DNA of 64,000 nt from Acinetobacter beijerinckii CIP 110307 (GTDB lineage: Bacteria; Pseudomonadota; Gammaproteobacteria; Pseudomonadales; Moraxellaceae): the NCBI RefSeq assembly GCF_000369005.1, contig NZ_KB849766.1, positions 538,084 to 602,083 of the forward strand, given 5' to 3'. The notes beneath the pieces were generated by a model. It was not told where the DNA came from and did not search any database. It saw nothing but the letters and a program-made list of their open reading frames with translations. How positions within the stretch are numbered: position 1 is the stretch's first letter; each line of letters begins with the position of its first letter. Of this stretch, positions 1-6,858 are shown in pieces. The translations under genes were made by a program, and so were the position numbers.

Positions 1-512
1 AATGCAGCCAATAATGGTCCAATTGCTGTACCTGTATTTCCCCCAACCTGAAAGGTCGATTGTGCTGTACCAAAACGCCCACCCGATGCCATTCTCGCCA
101 CACGCGAAGCTTCAGGATGAAAGGTTGCAGAACCTACGCCGATAAGTGCAGATGCAAGCAACAAGACAGTAAAACTTGGAGAAAATGCGAGTAGTAAAAT
201 ACCGCATAATGTCACCATCATTCCTAATGGCAATAGATAAGGTTTGGGATGTTTATCAGTATATAGTCCAATCCAAGGCTGAAGCAGCGAACCCGTAATC
301 TGATATACAAAGGAAATCAGCCCGACTTGAGCAAAACTAAGTGAAAAGTTTGCTTTAAGCATAGGATAGATAGCTGGCAGGACTGCTTGAATCAAATCAT
401 TCAGCAAATGAGCAAAAGCGACTGCACCTACAACCTTCATGATCATACCTTGCGGCTGATCATTTACTACGGTATCAGCAATGCCATCTTTCAACTGTAT
501 TGAAGACGTCAT
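1..512 (-). CDS. fsr: MFS efflux transporter, Fsr (fosmidomycin resistance) type, 3' part outside window
   Basis: About 170 N-terminal residues are visible; the gene runs off the left edge. After a roughly 25-residue hydrophilic leader comes VGAVAFAHLLNDLIQAVLPA, the first transmembrane helix typical of the Fsr branch of the major facilitator superfamily. It is followed by the cytoplasmic loop signature GLYTDKHPKP (MFS motif A position) and by GVGSATFHPEASRVA, also characteristic of Fsr. The start is the ATG at 510-512. Family members are inner-membrane proton antiporters exporting fosmidomycin and related small molecules; the real substrate here is unknown. The gene is divergent from an AraC regulator, which is probably its regulator (inference from context). 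Confidence 0.8.
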   Translation of the reverse strand, partial: MTSSIQLKDGIADTVVNDQPQGMIMKVVGAVAFAHLLNDLIQAVLPAIYPMLKANFSLSFAQVGLISFVYQITGSLLQPWIGLYTDKHPKPYLLPLGMMVTLCGILLLAFSPSFTVLLLASALIGVGSATFHPEASRVARMASGGRFGTAQSTFQVGGNTGTAIGPLLAA

Positions 513-537
513 ATCTGAAAAACTCCAATATTTTTAG

Positions 538-601
538 ATAAGGTGCTTATTGTAAATTGTCGCTTATAACGTTATCTTCCAATAATCATCGTATAAGTGA
601 C
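538..601. promoter_or_regulatory. Divergent fsr/araC control region with TATAAG-type inverted repeats
   Basis: The 106-nt gap between the divergent efflux and AraC genes contains an inverted repeat, GTCGCTTATA at 559-568 and TATAAGTGAC at 592-601 (9 of 10 positions pair), plus a shorter palindrome ATAAG-GTG-CTTAT at 538-550. Repeated CTTAT/ATAAG half-sites in a divergent promoter are a plausible operator for the adjacent AraC-type protein. This is inference from symmetry and position only. Confidence 0.4.
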
Positions 602-618
602 AAAATTTAGAGTGATGT

Positions 619-1401
619 ATGCATGATTCTCTTATTCAGTCCGATCAATCTGAATTGGTGATTGGACTGTCCTCAGAACATACCTATCGTGAGCTTACAC
701 CTACACATACTCATAGCAGAGCACAGTTTTTATACGCTTCAATGGGAAACATCCAAGTTTTCACACCTAATAATGTCTGGCTAGTTCCGCCGATGTGTGC
801 GTTATGGATTCCTGCAAATGTTGAACACAGCGTCATTTCACTGAGTCACGTCAAGCTAAATACTGCCCTTGTTGAAGTGAATGCCGCAGCATTAATGGGC
901 AAAGAATGTTTTATTATTCAAGTCAGTAATTTGCTACATGAGTTATTGATTCGGCTCAATCAAATTACACAAATCGACCCTCCCAATATTGTTTCTTCTC
1001 AAGAAATTTCAGAAGCTTTGCAAATTTTAATTTTTGAAGAAATTCATCGAGCCAATTTATTAAGCATTCAAATTCCTTGGCCCAAAGACAAACGATTATT
1101 AAAAATCTGTCAACAACTACTACATTCTCCAAATCACTCAAAAGATTTAACTGATTGGGCTGATGATATTGGTACAAGTTCAAGAACCTTAATGCGGATG
1201 TTTCAAAAAGAAACGGGACTGTCCTATCGCGCATGGATTCAACAGATGCATATCGCTCATGCACTGAGTAAAATCTCTAATGGTGAATCGATTGCTCAAA
1301 TCTCTGAAGCACTGGGTTATACTAATCCAAGTGCTTTTAGTGCAATGTTTAAACGGCATTTGGGTAAAACACCACAGCAATTTAGGGTTGGTGAAATTTA
1401 A
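619..1401 (+). CDS. AraC-family transcriptional regulator with N-terminal cupin domain
   Basis: 260 residues. The N-terminal half (about 1-100) has the cupin pattern of effector-binding AraC proteins: THTHSRAQFLYASMG, then the VWLVPPMCALWIPANVEHS strand-turn motif. The C-terminal 100 residues form the double helix-turn-helix: DWADDIGTSSRTLMRMFQKE, and the conserved second-helix signature SIAQISEALGYTNPSAFSAM followed by FKRHLGKTPQQFR. It probably binds the shared intergenic region and controls the divergent efflux gene, as many such AraC/MFS pairs do; the inducer is unknown. Several ATGs sit close together (615, 619, 623); 619 is the one in frame. It ends 6 nt from the convergent glutaminase gene, with no obvious terminator between them. 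Confidence 0.85.
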   Translation: MHDSLIQSDQSELVIGLSSEHTYRELTPTHTHSRAQFLYASMGNIQVFTPNNVWLVPPMCALWIPANVEHSVISLSHVKLNTALVEVNAAALMGKECFIIQVSNLLHELLIRLNQITQIDPPNIVSSQEISEALQILIFEEIHRANLLSIQIPWPKDKRLLKICQQLLHSPNHSKDLTDWADDIGTSSRTLMRMFQKETGLSYRAWIQQMHIAHALSKISNGESIAQISEALGYTNPSAFSAMFKRHLGKTPQQFRVGEI

Positions 1402-1407
1402 GTTTCG

Positions 1408-2691
1408 TTATTTTTCAGCCTCCTTTAGTTGTGCAATTAAATCTTCAATATCTTGATAAACATGTAGTGTTCGATCCTTATGCGTTCGTGCATGATCTAA
1501 ACGTTGCTCAGGATCAACCAAAAGCAAGGTATGACCATCATCAATCAGACGATCAATACCCTCTAAAAACATACGTTTACCAACATCGTGAATAATTGAA
1601 ATCTGAGTTAAGTCAATCACGATAGTGCTTTGATCCATCGGCTCAGCTTGTAGGATACGCAATAACATCTCAGCTTCAGTAAATTTCAATACACCTCGAA
1701 GCACATACACACTCAATGAAGCATCTTTTCCAGTTCGATAATGACTTTGTACAATGGTTTGTGCTGAAGGTGTACCTTCCATCAGATGCAATCCCATATC
1801 TCGTGATAGTCGCTCTAAAATATCGATACCACGAACACTATTACCATGCTCATCTAACTTTGGCGAAAATGCGGCAATACTCACTTGCCCCGGTAACACG
1901 CCCAATATCCCGCCGGCCACACCACTTTTGGCAGGAATTCCAACCGTAGAGAGCCAATCACCAGCAGCATCATACATACCACAACTCATCATTACACTGA
2001 GCACTTGTCTAACCACAGAACGATTCAACAATCGTTTTCCTGTTTTAGGATCAACACCACCATTGGCAAGTACACTCCCCATGCGTACAAGATCTTTCAC
2101 CGTGACCAAAATCGAACATTGGCGAATATAACCATTCACGATATCCACAGGGTCAGTTTCTAAAATCCCAACTGTTCTCAGCATATAACCGATAGAAAGA
2201 TTTCGATAAGCTGTTTTCACCTCAGACTCATAAACAGCATCATCAAAACGTAGTTCACGCCCTGCAAGCGCACTCATAAATTGACGCAAAATTTCTGCAC
2301 TTTCCAAGTCATCTTTAATTGGAATCAATGAATGTGTGGTGATTGCGCCTGAATTAATCATCGGATTTTTGGGACGACGATCATTGCCCAATGAAATCTC
2401 ATTAAACGCTTCTCCCGAAGGTTCTACTCCAACTTTATTTAATACTGTTTCAATGCCAAGTTGTTGTAACACATAGGCATAGGCAAAAGGTTTAGACATC
2501 GATTGAATGGTAAATTCAATATCATCATCCCCAACTGAATAAATTTCGCCATCTACCGTCGACATTGCTAAAGCCAACCGATTGGGATTTGCATTGGCTA
2601 ACTCAGGAATATAATCAGCTAGATGTCCGCTGTTATCTATGTCGCACGCCTCTATCACATGCGCTAGATAATCAGGAAGTGGGGTTTGCAT
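1408..2691 (-). CDS. glsA: Glutaminase A with C-terminal STAS domain
   Basis: 427 residues; hydrolyses L-glutamine to glutamate and ammonia in the cytoplasm. The beta-lactamase-like glutaminase domain covers about residues 1-305: the catalytic Ser-x-x-Lys is in QSMSKPF (S64, K67), followed by NPMINSGAI and LSIGYML (catalytic Tyr region), GVDPKTGKRL, and the glycine-rich KSGVAGGILGVLPG. The last 110 residues are an extra STAS-like (anti-sigma-factor antagonist) domain, with QSTIVIDLTQISIIHDVGKRM resembling the phospho-acceptor loop region. Stand-alone bacterial glutaminases are about 305-310 residues, so this is the fused, longer form. STAS domains often bind nucleotides or partner proteins, so a regulatory role is likely. 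Single gene, convergent with the AraC regulator. Confidence 0.93.
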   Translation of the reverse strand: MQTPLPDYLAHVIEACDIDNSGHLADYIPELANANPNRLALAMSTVDGEIYSVGDDDIEFTIQSMSKPFAYAYVLQQLGIETVLNKVGVEPSGEAFNEISLGNDRRPKNPMINSGAITTHSLIPIKDDLESAEILRQFMSALAGRELRFDDAVYESEVKTAYRNLSIGYMLRTVGILETDPVDIVNGYIRQCSILVTVKDLVRMGSVLANGGVDPKTGKRLLNRSVVRQVLSVMMSCGMYDAAGDWLSTVGIPAKSGVAGGILGVLPGQVSIAAFSPKLDEHGNSVRGIDILERLSRDMGLHLMEGTPSAQTIVQSHYRTGKDASLSVYVLRGVLKFTEAEMLLRILQAEPMDQSTIVIDLTQISIIHDVGKRMFLEGIDRLIDDGHTLLLVDPEQRLDHARTHKDRTLHVYQDIEDLIAQLKEAEK

Positions 2692-2876
2692 AATGAGTAA
2701 CCTTAAAATGTATAAATTTATAATTAACTATCATTTTTATAGTACAGAGTGTTGATAATATTAAAATTATATCTTTTGTAATGATTTTCAAATCACGAGA
2801 CTAGTATTGTAATTTCACAATCACGTATTTTATTTTTTAGTCTCATTCAAATTTTTCAAAAACTGATTAAACAGGG

Positions 2877-3359
2877 CTAAGCTAATCGTTCTACAAATAA
2901 AATGCCATCTAAATGATCGACTTCATGCTGTACAATTCGCGCAGGAAAACCTTCATATACTGTTTCGATGACTTCACCTTGTAAAGTGTAATATCGGACT
3001 TTAATTGCCTGCGCACGTTCAACTTGCCCACGTTCATTCGGTACGCTCAAACAGCCTTCTTCGCCTAAACAAGTTGTTTGCGAAAATTCTAAAATTTCAG
3101 GATTAATCATCACCACGGCATCCATTTCAGGTGCATCGGGATAACGCGGATTAGATCGAGATGCCACAATAATTACGCGTTTAGATATATAAACTTGTGG
3201 TGCGGCTATCCCTACCCCGTTTCGCTCTAACATAGTTGCATGCATCGCAGAAGCAAGTTGAATTAACCATTCACTATTAAATTCAGTTGCTGCAATCGAA
3301 GCAGCTTTTAATTGTAAAATGCCTTCGCCACGTTGTGCTACAGGTAAAATCACACTCAT
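2877..3359 (-). CDS. def: Peptide deformylase (second, def-like paralogue)
   Basis: 160 residues. All three metal-site motifs are present: motif I GVGIAAPQ (48-55), motif II EGCLSVP (metal ligand C103) and motif III HEVDH (145-149, two His ligands and the catalytic Glu). It removes the formyl group from the N-terminal Met of nascent proteins. The N-terminus is short and lacks the SVLxxPDPRLR leader of the main Def enzyme. There is no fmt neighbour, unlike the canonical def-fmt operon. Both facts suggest this is a supplementary deformylase rather than the housekeeping copy, which should be elsewhere in the genome. Monocistronic. Confidence 0.9.
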   Translation of the reverse strand: MSVILPVAQRGEGILQLKAASIAATEFNSEWLIQLASAMHATMLERNGVGIAAPQVYISKRVIIVASRSNPRYPDAPEMDAVVMINPEILEFSQTTCLGEEGCLSVPNERGQVERAQAIKVRYYTLQGEVIETVYEGFPARIVQHEVDHLDGILFVERLA

Positions 3360-3477
3360 CAGTTGACCTTATAATTTTTGACCATTCAGTGAATATCATA
3401 CTATTTGATATTTACATCAGCTTCCATAATTTTCATTTAAGAATCTTGTCATAAAGTATGTAGTATAAAAATAAAGC

Positions 3478-3693
3478 GTGATATTTGGCATGAATGCAAC
3501 TCAACTCTTTTTAGGCGTAATTTTTAGTTCAATTGGCTTAGGCTATTTTATTTATGGGAAAAAGCAAAAGATGACCATGCCTTTAGTTTGTGGCTTAGGA
3601 TTAATGTTTTTTACTTATTTTATTGATAACACCACCATGATCAGTGTAATTGGCATCATTTTATCCATCGCCCCCTATTTTCTTCGTTTCTAA
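3478..3693 (+). CDS. Small membrane protein of unknown function
   Basis: 71 residues if started at the GTG at 3478; an in-frame ATG at 3490 (67 residues, MNATQLFLGVIFSSIGLGYF) is equally plausible and reads more naturally. Two or three hydrophobic segments (about residues 7-25, 34-50, 53-69), with a GKKQK basic loop between the first two, indicate an inner-membrane protein. I do not recognise a family. An intrinsic terminator immediately after the stop supports it being a real transcription unit. Confidence 0.6.
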   Translation: MIFGMNATQLFLGVIFSSIGLGYFIYGKKQKMTMPLVCGLGLMFFTYFIDNTTMISVIGIILSIAPYFLRF

Positions 3694-3700
3694 ATTAAAA

Positions 3701-3725
3701 AACTCTCCAATTTGGAGAGTTTTTT
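3701..3725. terminator. Intrinsic terminator (bidirectional)
   Basis: Perfect stem AACTCTCCAA/TTGGAGAGTT with T-runs on both strands, between the small membrane protein gene and the convergent DUF2505 gene; serves both. Confidence 0.85.
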
Positions 3726-3739
3726 AAGTCAACTAAAAA

Positions 3740-4231
3740 TCAGAGTTGTTTTTTTAATTCATCCTCAACGATTTCGATTTCAAGTTGGCTGAATTTACGA
3801 ATTTCACCTTCAGCATGTTTTTCAAGCATGCCACCAATCAAAGGTACTTTAACTTTTACAGTCCAAGTTAATGAAATATCAACCTTTTCGCTGTTTCCTG
3901 TCACTTTACGTTCTGCTTTCGCTTCTAAAGGCAAATTAGCCCCTAATTCAACAGTCGAGGTTAAATTCTTGAGATGCGTTACATCTGAACGTTTTAAGCG
4001 GAATGCATTTTTTAATAATTTTTTTGCAACCTCAGGAATACTCACATCAAGGTTATATTCACGACGTAATGTGTAAATATCACCATTGATATTCGATTCA
4101 ATAATCTCTAGGTTTTCCCCAGGAATGCGCTTACATACTGCTTCATGCAATGATGTTTGAGCGACTAATCGTGCAAAATCTTCAATCGAAACACCATGAA
4201 TTGTTTCATTAACCGTAAATTGATGCGCCAT
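3740..4231 (-). CDS. DUF2505 family protein (SRPBCC-like)
   Basis: 163 residues, no signal peptide or membrane segment. The N-terminus MAHQFTVNETIHGVSIEDFA, the VCKRIPGENLEIIES strand and the late VKVPLIGGMLEKHAEGEI helix match the DUF2505 layout, a predicted START/SRPBCC-type lipid-binding fold. In that fold the final long helix packs over a hydrophobic cavity. Function unknown; cytoplasmic. Monocistronic and convergent with the preceding small gene. The family assignment is from recall of the pattern, not a search. Confidence 0.7.
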   Translation of the reverse strand: MAHQFTVNETIHGVSIEDFARLVAQTSLHEAVCKRIPGENLEIIESNINGDIYTLRREYNLDVSIPEVAKKLLKNAFRLKRSDVTHLKNLTSTVELGANLPLEAKAERKVTGNSEKVDISLTWTVKVKVPLIGGMLEKHAEGEIRKFSQLEIEIVEDELKKQL

Positions 4232-4339
4232 CTTTAAAATTTCCGTTTCGTTTTATTAGGATTTGATCATTACGCAAAAGTATATCATTCTCGTTTAAAT
4301 GTAAAAAATAGATTAAACAAAAATGGATGACTGCTCGGA

Positions 4340-4630
4340 TTAATCATTTTTATTGTAATGATGTCGGATACCTAGTTTGACCGTTACTCGATCTGTACGG
4401 CTGATATACAGATAATGATCTCCATACTCGATCACTGCATAAAATTGCTCTGCGCCATCATCTAAGCCTGTTGCTGACCACGTTGTACCTTGCGGAAATT
4501 CATCTAACCAATTTGCCTTATAAAAATCTGAAACGGACTCAAAAGCCAAATAACTTTCTGGATCATCCATAATTTTGGCAGCAACCTGATCGAATTTTTG
4601 TTGTTTAAACGCTTCTAAACTGAGTAACAC
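4340..4630 (-). CDS. Conserved hypothetical protein, 96 residues
   Basis: Starts at a GTG (4628-4630) with AGGAAG five nucleotides upstream. Soluble and acidic, with a pattern of short helices followed by aromatic beta strands (FYAVIEYGDHYLYISRTDRV). No motif identifies a family. The codon pattern resembles the neighbours, and the good ribosome binding site makes it likely to be real. Function unknown. Confidence 0.6.
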   Translation of the reverse strand: MLLSLEAFKQQKFDQVAAKIMDDPESYLAFESVSDFYKANWLDEFPQGTTWSATGLDDGAEQFYAVIEYGDHYLYISRTDRVTVKLGIRHHYNKND

Positions 4631-4843
4631 AGAGCTTCCTATTCTTTTATCATTAGAATTAAATTACAAAAATACAGAGATTTTCCTAGTGCGCTATTTT
4701 GCTAAGATATTTCTATTATTTCTAGGTTATTTTCTGTTTTATCACAAGTTTTTGATCATAGTCTAATTTGCTAGCAGCAGCTCAATGTGCTATCAACTTA
4801 AAGTACTTTTATTTTTTACAACGATAAACTATAAGGAGTAAAT

Positions 4844-5284
4844 ATGTCTTATCAAAATATTTTAGTTCCAGTCGACGACTCTCCAATTTCTTATGCTGCT
4901 GTTGAGCACGCTCTTTCATTGGCAAAACTTTCAGGGGCAAAAGTCACTATTCTGAGTGTGGTTGCTGTTGATCCATTTGTCGGTGTAGATTTTTATCAGG
5001 TTGCGCCAGCGATTACAGATTATTTTATGCAAGCTGAATCACACGCCAAAACGCAACTACAAGATATTTCGCAATCCTTTGTCAGAGACGGTATTCAAGT
5101 CAACACCAAGATTTATCACGGTTCAGCAAGCGAAGGAATTATTTTTGTTGCCGATGAAGTGGGCGCTGATCTAATTGTAATGGGTTCTCATGGTCGTACT
5201 GGTGTTAAGCGTTTATTACTCGGCAGTGTAGCTCGTGCAGTTTTAACAGAATCACATATCCCTGTGCTGATCGTTAAACAATAA
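4844..5284 (+). CDS. uspA: Universal stress protein A family
   Basis: 146 residues, a single Usp domain. The N-terminal NILVPVDDSP strand-loop carries the ATP-contacting Asp. The C-terminal GSHGRTGVKRLLLGS fits the G-2x-G-9x-G-S/T nucleotide-binding signature (G114, G117, G127, S128), so this is the ATP-binding rather than the non-binding Usp class. Such proteins are cytoplasmic, dimeric and induced on growth arrest or oxidative stress. AAGGAG six nucleotides before the ATG is a strong ribosome binding site. Monocistronic with its own terminator. Confidence 0.92.
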   Translation: MSYQNILVPVDDSPISYAAVEHALSLAKLSGAKVTILSVVAVDPFVGVDFYQVAPAITDYFMQAESHAKTQLQDISQSFVRDGIQVNTKIYHGSASEGIIFVADEVGADLIVMGSHGRTGVKRLLLGSVARAVLTESHIPVLIVKQ

Positions 5285-5302
5285 ATGCTGATTTGAAATA
5301 GC

Positions 5303-5331
5303 AAACCCTGTGCACAGTCACAGGGTTTTTT
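5303..5331 (+). terminator. Intrinsic terminator of the usp gene
   Basis: Stem AAACCCTGTG/CACAGGGTTT followed by a T-run, 19 nt after the stop codon. Confidence 0.85.
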
Positions 5332-5520
5332 AATCACCAAATTCTAATCATTTGACCGATAAGCCCCCCATATTCACCATTTGTAACCCTATTTCATCAT
5401 TTAAAAAAATGTTTCACTCAAACAAGGTCATGACACTTTCTTTCAAATGCTAGTGAGAAAATGACTTTGATAAAAAGAGCACAGCTAAGAATAAAACGTG
5501 ATTTTACAAGGATGATAAAG

Positions 5521-6762
5521 ATGAAGCTCAATCCAATTGTGATAGGGATATGTGGGATATACGCAAGCACATTCAACCATGCAGCGGCACTAGATCAATC
5601 AGGTCAATCGATTTTACCCTTTTTGGAAAATGGAAACTATGTTGAAGCGAATGCCACTGCAATCGATCCTGATATTTCAGGAAAAATCCGTAACCGTCCC
5701 GAACTGACCAATGACTCGCAAAATCTTCGCTCAGGAAATATGGGCAATAGCTTTCAATATTATAGTGCTGCGCTGAAACTACAATTGAATGATCGATTCA
5801 GCTTTGGTGTACTTTATGATCAACCCTTTATGGCAGATATCGCTTATCCAATTCAATCGAATAATACCTTTTCAGATAATCAATTCACTCAGCAAGGAAC
5901 ATCAGTGAATGTCGATACTGAAAGTGTCAGTATAATTTTGGGAGTGAGTCCGTTTAATCATTTTCAACTTTACGGCGGTGCAATCTATCAATCTGTTAAA
6001 GGCGATGTAGCCTTACGTGGCAACTCATATGGTGAAGCATTTAATGGCTATGATGCAAAATTTAAACAAGATCATGCTGTCGGATGGTTAGCAGGGTTAA
6101 GTTATCAAATCCCTGAAATTGCATTAAAAGCAGCAGTGACTTATCGCTCTAAAATCGATCATGAGATGCAAGTCACTGAAACGATGTTGAGTGAGCCAAT
6201 TACATTCGCAACAGCAAATAAAACTAAAATCACGACTCCTCAATCGGTCAATTTGGATTTTCAAACAGGTGTTTATAAAGATACGCTCGCATATACCAAT
6301 ATTCGTTGGGTCAATTGGAAAGACTTTCATATTCGACCAACGCAATTTGGAGCAATTACCGAATATTTAACAGGCTTAATCAGTGAAGGAAGTTATACAG
6401 GTGGCTTTGACTTAGACAGTTATCAAAAAGATCAATGGAGCGTGAACTTGGGGCTTGGACATCAATTTACCGAAAAATGGAGCGCTTCAACTGAAGTCAG
6501 TTGGGATTCGGGTACTGGAAATCCAGCATCAACATTAAATCCGACCAAAGGCGCTTGGGGTATTGGTCTAGGCGTACAGTTTAATCCCGCACCGAATTAC
6601 TTTATTGCAGGTGGCGTAAAGTATTTTTGGTTAGGTGATGTAGTTGCTGAGGATGGTACCTATTACTTGCCTGTTGATGGAGTTAAAGCTTTAGCAGAAC
6701 AAGCTGATTTTAAAGATAATCATGCAGTCGGCTATGGTTTAAAAATCGGTTATCATTTTTAA
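5521..6762 (+). CDS. FadL/TodX-family outer-membrane hydrophobic substrate porin
   Basis: 413 residues from the ATG at 5521, preceded by AAGGA at 5507-5511. The in-frame ATGs at 5461 and 5512 would put a charged segment before the signal peptide, so 5521 is preferred. A signal peptide (MKLNPIVIGICGIYASTFNH then AAA) is followed by a beta-barrel with alternating aromatic strands ending in GYGLKIGYHF, the C-terminal Phe typical of BAM substrates. Features of the family: YQIPEIALKAAVTYRSKIDH, VNLDFQTGVYKDTLAYTNIR, and WGIGLGVQFNP near the end. FadL-type porins pass long-chain fatty acids or other hydrophobic compounds laterally into the outer membrane; the substrate here is unknown. Monocistronic. 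Confidence 0.85.
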   Translation: MKLNPIVIGICGIYASTFNHAAALDQSGQSILPFLENGNYVEANATAIDPDISGKIRNRPELTNDSQNLRSGNMGNSFQYYSAALKLQLNDRFSFGVLYDQPFMADIAYPIQSNNTFSDNQFTQQGTSVNVDTESVSIILGVSPFNHFQLYGGAIYQSVKGDVALRGNSYGEAFNGYDAKFKQDHAVGWLAGLSYQIPEIALKAAVTYRSKIDHEMQVTETMLSEPITFATANKTKITTPQSVNLDFQTGVYKDTLAYTNIRWVNWKDFHIRPTQFGAITEYLTGLISEGSYTGGFDLDSYQKDQWSVNLGLGHQFTEKWSASTEVSWDSGTGNPASTLNPTKGAWGIGLGVQFNPAPNYFIAGGVKYFWLGDVVAEDGTYYLPVDGVKALAEQADFKDNHAVGYGLKIGYHF

Positions 6763-6791
6763 AAAATTATTTAGTTTCAAAAAATTGAAAA

Positions 6792-6823
6792 GAGGTCGAA
6801 AGTAATCACTTTCGACCTCTTTT
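6792..6823. terminator. Intrinsic terminator, bidirectional
   Basis: Stem GAGGTCGAAAGT/ACTTTCGACCTC with a T-run on the + strand, between the porin gene and the convergent M16 peptidase gene. Confidence 0.85.
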
Positions 6824-6858
6824 GATGTACTTAGAAATAGCAAGGTTCTTTTCAGGAA

